Of a stretch of 64,000 bases of DNA, positions 56,782-64,000 are shown piece by piece. The stretch covers positions 496,001 through 560,000 of the forward strand of contig JAVGVS010000046.1 in NCBI GenBank assembly GCA_032718565.1, written 5' to 3'. This DNA comes from Distichodus sexfasciatus. Lineage: Eukaryota > Chordata > Actinopteri > Characiformes > Distichodontidae. Numbering within the stretch: position 1 is the first letter of the stretch; each line of letters opens with the position of its first letter. The translations under genes and the position numbers were made by a program. The notes under the pieces are model-generated. The model made no database searches, was not told the DNA's origin, and saw nothing but the letters and a program-made list of their open reading frames with translations.

Positions 56782-57034
56782 CTTGCTGTGGTTCTCACAC
56801 TCACGACACAAGCAAATGACCATCCCCTTAATTTCACTCCTTAACTCTATTATTATTTCTCCAACCCAAAACGCTGACACTTGAGAATCGGACGCAACAA
56901 CAGTCACTCGGACGTGCCGGAGAACATCAGCAGCAGCCACTTCGCACACAGCGTAAATTCTCCCAGAAGCTGAAGGCAACGGGGCTATCGACTCACGTTC
57001 AGAGACGCGCAGAGAAACTTAACAACCGTTTAAA

Positions 57035-57244
57035 CGCACACACACACACTCATACCTACGGGAGCTTTAGAAAACCCAATCAACCTAACTGTGCTTTTCT
57101 GGATAGCCGGAGGAAACCCTGGAGAAAACCCACGCAAACATGAGGAGAGCACGCAAACTCCACACAGAAAGACCCTACGCCCAACCCTCTGGACCTTTTC
57201 GCTGTGAGGCGACAGCGTTGACCCCTTGCCCCACCGTGCTGCCC
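57035..57244 (-). mobile_element. DANA/V-SINE-like SINE, diverged
   Basis: Inverse body (GGAGGAAACCC, GAGAGCACGCAAACTCCACA) and head (AGGCGACAGCG, CCACCGTGCTGCC). The tail portion is replaced by CA repeats. Confidence 0.75.
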
Positions 57245-57998
57245 AAATTCTCAAATAGTCATTCAGTTAGATTTAAATTGATCTCACTTACGTATGGAAT
57301 ATGGTAACACTTTCTTAAAACCTATTGTTCACAACGTTCAGTTTTCTTTTAGAATTTGAAATATTTAAGGCAACATTTCTACGTTTTTAAAAAAAATAAA
57401 ATTTCACAAATTTCTACATAATGCTTTAAAATAAGTAAGGGAATATTAAGGGGGTTGACATTTGGTGTAAAAAAAGTAGTAATAAATGTAATAACAATTA
57501 TTACATTTGAGTTATTATACATTGTTTTTGAGGCTCTGGAGTGTACTCTAAGGTGGCGATTCTCAATCCCAGCCCTCACGGACCACCGCTCTGCACAGAT
57601 TCGACTTTCCCGACCCACAGCACAGCTGATGCTACTGATTAGCTAATTAGCAACGTAGGACCAGCGTGCGACAGGGCAGGAAATACCGGCTCTGTGCAGA
57701 GCGGTGGGCCGCGAGGACTGGGATTGAGAAACGCTGCTCTAAGGAACGTTTTGGAATGTTCGGAATGAAATGAAATGTATATATATCTCTAGGAAGGAAG
57801 TGTGTCTTTTTGACCTGTGTGAATCTGTCCCATAGTGAGGTGTGTCACTTTGCTATATCCGTTTTACAGTCTTTGAACTCGGACCCCCGGGCTGGATTGC
57901 TGAGATTCTTTTTGCCTGTTTTTCCTGCATGGTTTGCTTGTCCATCATTCTTGATCTTTGCACTTCATTTTCATGACTGTTTAACTTGCTTTTTACAG

Positions 57999-58127
57999 AG
58001 GCAGCATCAGCACAGGACCTGCAGGCGGATGTGGTCGGCCTGATGGGCAACACCCGCTTCTGGCACGGCAAAGATTACTGTAACTTTGTCCACAAGGACT
58101 GGATTCAGCTGGACAAACCTTTCGATG
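57999..58127 (+). CDS. pld1: pld1 coding exon 15
   Basis: TTTTACAG|...GATG|GTACGT, 129 bases, phase 1 in and out, residues 589-632. Variable start, then NTRFWHGKDYCNFVHKDW and IQLDKPFD, the post-loop anchor of PLD1. The loop here is shorter than in human PLD1 and resembles the PLD1b splice form lacking the roughly 38-residue exon. Confidence 0.95.
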
Positions 58128-58249
58128 GTACGTCAGACGATTTGAAGCCGATTCGGACTTTGAACGCTTCTGATTTCTCCTGCCGGCTCTGACTCGGCCG
58201 CAACTGCATCCGCAGTTTCCTAATCTTGAGTTTGACACTTTACTTTCAG

Positions 58250-58368
58250 ATTTCATCGACAGGCATAAAACGCCCAGGATGCCTTGGCATGACATCGCCT
58301 CAGTAGTTCACGGGAAGGCTGCCCGGGACGTCGCGCGCCACTTTATTCAACGCTGGAACTTTACCAAG
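58250..58368 (+). CDS. pld1: pld1 coding exon 16
   Basis: CTTTCAG|...AAG|GTGCCC, 119 bases, phase 1 to 0, residues 632-671. RMPWHDIASVVHGKAARDVA then RHFIQRWNFTK: the start of the basic PIP2-binding segment required for activity. The upstream intron is only 122 bases. Confidence 0.96.
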
Positions 58369-59490
58369 GTGCCCGAGCTCGGTCGCTCTCTCTTTTTTAT
58401 CTGTACTGTGCATCTATGTACAGTTTTGTTCAAGTCAGGGGTTTATTTATTAGGGGGCCATGCAGTGGTACCACTGCGTGGAACCCTATTGGAATCGTGC
58501 TGATTATTTTTCTGCTTTAAAACGCATTGTGGAGAAAAAACTGTAAGACCTATAGCTTTGAAATTTGGCAGGTAGGTCCGGTACCCCACCCACTACTCAG
58601 ACAAAAAAACCTGCACCACTATGCCAGTTGGTGGCGCTATAATAAACTATTTTGCGTTTTTCCTAAAAAAATTGCATTTTGTCTCATAACTTTTGAACCG
58701 ATTCTCAAAAATCGTATACCACCTTACTCCTTGCGTCAAGCCGAATCTTTAGAGACCCTCATATCTATTTCCGCCGTATTCGTTTTCTCGCTAATTTGCA
58801 TAATATGAAAACAATCTTTTACGAACTAGTCCCTGGATTTTTATCCAATCTGCATGCAACTGGTATCATTTGAATCCCAAGACACTCTTCTTTAATTATT
58901 ATCGAGCACATTTTTAATTTAGGTCTTCATATTTCTGTAATATGCAAATAAATGTGGTGGGCTTGGCATAGGACTGCCACACCACACACCGAGTGTCATA
59001 GAAATCCGGCTCTGGGTGGGCTACAGCTTTGAAATTTGGCAGGTAGGTCCAAGACCCCACCCACTACTCAAGCAAAATAAAATTGCACCACTCTGCCAGT
59101 TGGTGGCGCTATAATAAGCTATTTTGCGTTTTGCCTAATGCGTTTTGAACTGTTAAAAGGATAAAGATAAAAGGATGAAACGTGTCATATTTCAACGTCT
59201 GTCCACTTCGATTCTTCAAAAACTGATAAAGCTGCAAACTGCATGGCCCCCGTAATCACTGCTTGCAGTTATATTTCATATCTTGGTTCCAAAGAGACAG
59301 TCCTTCTAGTGTTTTTAACCAGATCGTATATACCTACAGTATATGTTTGCACAAGTGGCAATAGCTCACTGTCTGGCAAAATACAAATAAATGAGACTTT
59401 TGCTCAGTATATCTGTGAAACAAAACAGAATGAATCACAGACCTTATTTTTTCTGTTTTTCCCTGAATTCCCTACATTCTCTACTCTCAG
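58369..59490 (+). repeat. pld1 intron 16 with a duplicated repeat
   Basis: Two similar blocks, about 58548-58650 and 59030-59130, share CTTTGAAATTTGGCAGGTAG, CCCACCCACTACTCA and GCCAGTTGGTGGCGCTATAA. They are direct repeats 480 bases apart. The class is unknown; they look like parts of a dispersed fish repeat. Confidence 0.6.
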
Positions 59491-59604
59491 ATCATGAAGC
59501 CCAAATACAGGTCCCTCTCGTATCCATATCTCCTCCCCAAATCTCACGCCTCCGCCGACGAGATCAAATACCAGGTGCCGGGCTGCATCTCCACTAAAGT
59601 GCAG
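59491..59604 (+). CDS. pld1: pld1 coding exon 17
   Basis: TACTCTCAG|...CAG|GTAACA, 114 bases, phase 0 both sides, residues 672-709. IMKPKYRSLSYPYLLPKS continues the PIP2-binding region, then YQVPGC and a variable stretch ending KVQ. Confidence 0.96.
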
Positions 59605-61109
59605 GTAACACATACGTACCGTCGGTTATTGTCTCCTTTTTGAAAACTCTGGCCAAAGTGAAGATTTCTGAAAACTCCGGCTTCGGTGACTACGTGTAGT
59701 CGGGGAAAACAGAGTTTTAGGTTCATGGCGTCGTAAGTGTGAAGCAGGAAGTGCGTTGACATCAGGTGTGTGACGTTTGTTCACGTTGAAGACTGAAGAT
59801 GGATACTGTCAGAGCAGCGATTCTCGTCTCTCTTACTCAAGCTACTTGTGCTGGTTTGCACCTGCCAGCGTTTAACAGTAACTCAACTTCCCTGTCTGTC
59901 TACAGCGGGCCAAGTCGCGGCCCAGAGCCTTGATATTTATTGAAAAAATGTCTACAGTCGAGGAAGTTTTTCCTTCTCTTCACATATAACGATGAACCTT
60001 TTCATATGGAAACAAACTTACGCTTTGCTTAAACATAGAATTTGGAACACGTGTGAAATCAAATGTCAAATAAGGGTGTTTTCACATATAGTCCTCTTTA
60101 AAGGAACCGAACTCAGTCCTCTAGAAGTGGTCCAAAAAGTGGAGCAACAGAAAGGTAACTCGGTTCTTTTGATGTTCAAACTTTGAGTTCGTTTGAAAGG
60201 AGACTCGCTTCTCTTTCTGCTCCACTTCAGCTCAGATGGGGCCTCAGTCCTTTTTCTGTTCATACGTAATTCTTATGGAGCTCTCAGACCTTTACTGCTT
60301 TGCATTCTGGGTAGTTTTCACTTTGAACAAAAACTGTCAAAGCGAACCAGGAGCGCTTTGTGTTCATAAGGCGCGGGTTAAACGAACCGTGCTGCGGACT
60401 TAAAGCAAACCGGACTGAGACCACCTCCTGTTGTGGTCTCAGTTTGGTTCGTTTCAGAGGGGTCTGAGTTCGTTTGGTGTGTTCACATATACGTAAAAAA
60501 TGCTGACTAATCGATCCGAGTTCGCTTTGAGGACTGAAACGGACCAAGTGTGAAAACACCCTACAAGACATCTGTGGCATTCATTTCTTAAATAAAATTA
60601 AAAGAAAATAGAGCAGAGCATTCTGGGATTTGTAGTAATAGCGGTGCATGCGCTGTCTCCCGGCGGGCCAGCTCTAGTAGATATTTGGTATAATCTCGTG
60701 GGCCAAATATAATTACACATTACAATGGCAAATAGAGTGAGCTTCGTATAGACCGTAGATGAACTCAGGCCCGTTCATTTTGTAATTAATCAGAATTTTT
60801 TTCCCCATTTTATAATGTTAGAGAGTAAAAAATAAATATAGCAAAATAGAAACAGACAGTTTGGTTTATTAAAAAATGCTGGAAATGAAAGTTTCCCCCT
60901 TTTTATCCGATTAATAAACGATTATTCGATTTTTTTTGGTGCGGATTTATAGATTAACAAAAATAATTGTTAATCTATAATCGCTAAAATACTTTTAGCG
61001 TCCTGCTTTTGTTTACAGTAAGCTAAAAATGTCACTGCTGTTCCTTGAACCGTTCCTTGAACGACCTCAGTGCTCAGTAAATAAAGCCAAAATCTGCTGA
61101 CCCACTCAG
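59605..61109 (+). other. pld1 intron 17
   Basis: Contains a MITE at 60073-60562 with AGGGTGTTTTCACA/TGTGAAAACACCCT inverted ends. The remaining sequence is AT-rich without an exon. Confidence 0.6.
60073..60562. mobile_element. MITE with 14-bp perfect terminal inverted repeats
   Basis: AGGGTGTTTTCACA at left and TGTGAAAACACCCT at right over 490 bp. The interior repeats GAACCGAACTC/GAGTTCG-type words several times, giving internal hairpins. The target duplication is unclear (TA or TAA on each side, ambiguous). Confidence 0.75.
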
Positions 61110-61220
61110 GTGCTCCGGTCAGCGTCGGACTGGTCGGCCGGCATAAAGTACCACGAGGAGTCCATCCACAACGCCTACGTCCATGTGATCGAAAACAGTA
61201 AACACTACATCTACATTGAG
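61110..61220 (+). CDS. pld1: pld1 coding exon 18
   Basis: CCACTCAG|...GAG|GTGAGC, 111 bases, phase 0 both sides, residues 710-746. VLRSASDWSAGIKYHEESI then HVIENSKHYIYIE, entering the second catalytic half. Confidence 0.97.
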
Positions 61221-61309
61221 GTGAGCGGTGATGCTTGTACAGTCAAAAGGGAAGTAAAGACGGAGCTGCGTATCTCGGCTCCTAACTTTGAACTCATTTT
61301 CCAAATTCG

Positions 61310-61352
61310 TGGGGACGGTACCTTGATCACGAGTACCTCGGTGGATTACTAA
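61310..61352 (-). mobile_element. Family 2 SINE fragment in intron 18
   Basis: GGGGACGGTACCTTGATCAC then GAGTACCTCGGTGG is the inverse body of family 2. Only about 43 bases survive, in a 165-base intron, 33 bases before exon 19. Confidence 0.6.
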
Positions 61353-61385
61353 TCCTGATCCAGTGTTATTTACTGACACTTTCAG

Positions 61386-61474
61386 AACCAGTTCTTCATT
61401 AGCTGTGCTGAAAACAAGCTGGTCTACAACAAGATCGGAGACGCCATCGCACAGCGCATCATCAAGGCGTACAG
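61386..61474 (+). CDS. pld1: pld1 coding exon 19
   Basis: ACTTTCAG|...CAG|GTGAGA, 89 bases, phase 0 to 2, residues 747-776. NQFFISCAENKLVYNKIGDA and AQRIIKAYR, a hallmark PLD1/PLD2 motif. Confidence 0.97.
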
Positions 61475-62127
61475 GTGAGAGGCATGCCCTCGTTAAACCT
61501 GAAAGACAGAGTCTCTCCCCTCACCCTTCACCCAGTTTACTGCAGGAACAAGGGTGAGGACGGTGATGATGATGATGATGATGACGGAACATTCTGGAAA
61601 CTATGAGCACTCCACCCATTCTCCAGCTGCCATGTGCACACTCCTACACATAGTTTTTGTGGGGGGTTAGAGGTCATAGATGAGTGACATATTGGTTGTT
61701 AACTATGTGTAACAAGAACATACTAGAATCTCAATTACAGTGCAGTACAATAACAAAAACAATTGACTTACTATTTTTGAGGTTCTAGCTGTAAATAATA
61801 TTACAGCTACACCTAAAGGCTGAAATATACTTGCTGTTAACTACAGACGTATGTGCGTACGTACAGCCGCGATCCGTATCCTGCGTTCTTTGCGTCGGTC
61901 TTTGTGAACGTACTCCAAAATTAACGGAACGTATACGGAGATGCAATACCTGCGTAATTTATAGGGGGCAGTGTTGCGAGACATGAATAGCAGATGACGA
62001 TTTTAAGATACAGGTATTCATTCGTTTATTAGGTTTGCGGCCTCGACACTGACCCCTGGTGGTAAGGAGTACATACAACAGATTACAACGCACAGTACGG
62101 ACACAAGTAATAATGATTATGATTGTT

Positions 62128-62598
62128 AAAAATAATGATTGTTTATTTTTAGCAATTTACAAAATGCAAAGTGAGGGAACAAAAGAAAAATCTACATCAA
62201 ATCAATATTTGGTGTTACTACCTTTTGCCTTCAAACCAACATCAATTCTTCTAGGTACACTTGCACCAAGTCAGGGATTTTGTAGGATTATAGTCATTAT
62301 ATTATTTTGTAGGATTATAGGATTATAGATCTGTGGTTAGTTCTACAAGATGTTTGGAACAACCTACCAGCCGAGTTCCTTCAAAAACTGTGTGCAAGTG
62401 TACCTAGAAGAATTGATGCTGTTTTGAAGGCAAAGGCTGGTCACAGCAAATATTGATTTGAATTAGATTTCTCTTTTGTTCATTCACTGCATTTTGTTGA
62501 TTGATGAAAATAAATGATTAACACTTCCATTTTTGAAAGCATTCTTTGTTGACAGCATTTTTTCACACCTGCCTAAAACTTTTGCACAGTACTGTATA
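62128..62598. mobile_element. Tc1-type fold-back element, copy 2
   Basis: Right end is the inverse of copy 1's left end (CTAAAACTTTTGCACAGTACT). Forward frame 62343-62456 encodes 37 residues LQDVWNNLPAEFLQKLCASV...AGHSKY then stop, the C-terminus of a Tc1 transposase. The left arm carries the inverted version (ACATCAATTCTTCTAGGTAC), but the left terminal repeat is gone. Confidence 0.72.
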
Positions 62599-63407
62599 TC
62601 AGCACAAACGTTAACAACGCAACTTTGTACAGATACGCATACGTAGATCACAGCAAGTATATTCCAGGCGTTAACCCTGTCTCCAGTGATCAAAAGCTAC
62701 TCTTTTTACCACTTTGAGTTTTTATGTGATTGCGCTGAGCACATATCCTGCTTGTTTACGCATTTTTGATGTCTGCACTTGTTTGCTAGTTCGGTCCATT
62801 TTTTGCTCATTTTTCCCCCATAAACTAACGTGAAACTCTTGTCATATCTGTAACCGCCATGACCTGCACTCGTCTTTTTCATCCTTTTTTCTCTCGTTTT
62901 TTTTTTCCAATAGGAACCCATTCGTTTTCTCCCATCAACAATACATGGGATTTGGGACTCGAAAGCTTTACTTTGTCAACGCGGTCCTTATTCCACCTCA
63001 GGCCACCTCACTGAACACGCATCTGAACCCGCACTCGTCTTTTTCTTGCTTTTGTCATACCTCGTTCTTTCCCCATTCACTTCAATGCATTTTAATCAGT
63101 CTTTCCACTCGGCCAGTTTTCACGTCACAGCCACAAAACCCGAGCAGTCACATTGACATTTTCTCGTGGAAATGCACGTCTAGTTTAATTAACTTTTGTA
63201 CCTAAAACCTCAGTACCACATGCAGAGTTAGGTCTTGTCATCGTTGTGAGACACCACTATCCAAAAGGCAATATTTCCCCCCTTTCAGTTTCTCAAATAA
63301 AACCCGCAAAAAGCATTTTACTTGTATTGACCAGTCCTCACATACAAAAATGACCTGAAAAAGATATTTTTGTTTTTGATGAGTTTCAACATTTCATTCA
63401 GTTCCTC

Positions 63408-63738
63408 GGGTGGCACGGTGGCACAGTGGTTAGCGCTGCCGCCTCAACAGCGAGAAGGTCCTGGGTTCGATCGTAGGGCCTTTCTGCGTGAAGTTTGCAT
63501 GCCCTCCTCGTGTTTGCGTGGGTTTCCTCCCTCAGTCCAAAAGCATGAAATATAGGTTGATTGGCGACTCTAAATTGGCCCCATAAGGTGTGAATGAGAA
63601 TGTGATTGTATGAGTGTGTGTGTGTGTGTGCCCTTCGGTGTGTTGGCGCCTTCCCAGGGTCGGTTCCGGGATAGGCTCCAGTCCCCTGGAGGCCCCAGTT
63701 GGAATTAAGCGGTTTGGAGAATGAATGAATGAATGAAT
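63408..63738 (+). mobile_element. DANA/V-SINE-like SINE, full length
   Basis: Head GGGTGGCACGGTGGCACAG, box B GGGTTCGATC (diverged), body with GTGGGTTTCCTCCCTCAGTC, tail (TGAA)n. TTCCTC occurs at both borders, a short possible target duplication. Confidence 0.8.
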
Positions 63739-63983
63739 CATTTCCTCACATCTACCTCAAAAATCTGCCCGTACGCACAGAGACACACCCAACGTGAGCT
63801 CACGCTTCTTTATGACTGCTGCTGTTACTGCGGCTTTAAGAGTGGTGTTTCTGTCCTGTGTAGGTGTTCAGGCCTCGATACAGTATGTGTAGGAGGGTCT
63901 TCTGATATGGAAAATCATGTCCAGTAAAAACTCATAACCTCCCACCGTTTCTTTGCCCTTTGTGCTTCATCTTAAATCACCAG

Positions 63984-64000
63984 GGAGGGTACAAAGTACC
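63984..64000 (+). CDS. pld1: pld1 coding exon 20 (start only; cut by window edge)
   Basis: AATCACCAG|G at 63983/63984. The 17 visible bases complete an Arg and continue EGTKY, in frame with the PLD1 motif that precedes YRVYVV in the family. The second HKD motif and C-terminus should follow downstream of the window. Confidence 0.85.

Larger units (their letters stand above)
52252..57998 (+). other. pld1 intron 14
   Basis: A 5.7-kb intron. Holds the inverse repeat shared with intron 9 (about 52625-52790), the palindromic MITE (53280-53899), a family D hAT-like element (about 55110-56425) with a Tc1 fold-back (55385-55923) and a hAT MITE (56041-56379) inside, a TG microsatellite (56741-56780) and a SINE (57035-57244). 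The mammalian alternative loop exon belongs in this intron by position; I do not find it. 53900-55100 and 57245-57990 are otherwise unassigned. Confidence 0.6.
61475..63983 (+). other. pld1 intron 19
   Basis: Contains a GAT microsatellite at about 61560-61583, the Tc1 fold-back copy (62128-62598) and a DANA/V-SINE-like SINE (63408-63738). 61590-62120 and 62600-63400 show nothing assignable. Confidence 0.6.
28227..64000 (+). other. pld1: pld1 gene, phospholipase D1 (partial, runs off right edge)
   Basis: PLD1 hydrolyses phosphatidylcholine to phosphatidic acid and choline on Golgi, endosomal and plasma membranes, and is activated by PIP2, ARF and Rho GTPases and PKC (family knowledge). Here 20 coding exons with GT-AG junctions and matching phases join into about 781 codons: N-terminus, PX (residues about 50-190), PH (about 190-310), first catalytic half with HKD motif 1 (H471, K473, D478), loop (about 505-600), PIP2-binding basic stretch (about 660-680) and the start of the second half. 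The loop marks it as PLD1 rather than PLD2. No frameshift or premature stop is seen. Whether it is the a or b teleost duplicate cannot be told from this window. Confidence 0.97.

Overview
The window is vertebrate nuclear DNA from a ray-finned (teleost) fish. The evidence is a split gene with GT-AG introns whose product matches vertebrate phospholipase D1, together with a typical fish repeat load: DANA/V-SINE-like tRNA SINEs with ATGG or TGAA tails, L2/CR1-like LINE ends, many hAT-type non-autonomous elements, Tc1, PIF/Harbinger and piggyBac-like elements, and an LTR element. No bacterial-type gene organisation is present. I cannot name the species.

The only gene I can establish is pld1, on the + strand. 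Twenty coding exons can be read between 28259 and the right edge (64000). Their phases join without a break into about 781 codons: N-terminus, PX domain, PH domain with a Cys-Cys pair, catalytic half 1 with the first HKD motif (H471, K473, D478), the loop region, the basic PIP2-binding stretch and the start of catalytic half 2. The second HKD motif and the C-terminus lie beyond the window. The loop segment is specific to PLD1 and absent from PLD2, so the gene is pld1 (pld1a or pld1b unresolved).

Positions 1-15480 hold no gene I can support; they are layered mobile elements with unassigned sequence between. At 15490-15791 there is a promoter-like block: two TATA boxes, a perfect CLEAR/E-box palindrome, no ATG for about 250 bases, then a strong Kozak ATG, eight codons and a strong splice donor. 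It may be the first exon of pld1. If spliced to the first pld1 coding exon it gives a 17-codon upstream ORF ending two bases before the pld1 ATG. Positions 15800-28226, probably intron 1 in that model, carry nested transposons and a 1.8-kb minisatellite of 31-bp units with a 217-bp higher-order period.

From 28227 on, the exons are separated by introns of about 0.1 to 6.6 kb that are full of transposons. Several insertions can be dated relative to each other because an unoccupied sibling copy of the host repeat lies in the same window: an LTR element in a TTAA element, a TTAA element in a hAT element, and a LINE in a hAT element. Some elements lie within 25-100 bases of pld1 splice sites (exons 3, 4 and 12).
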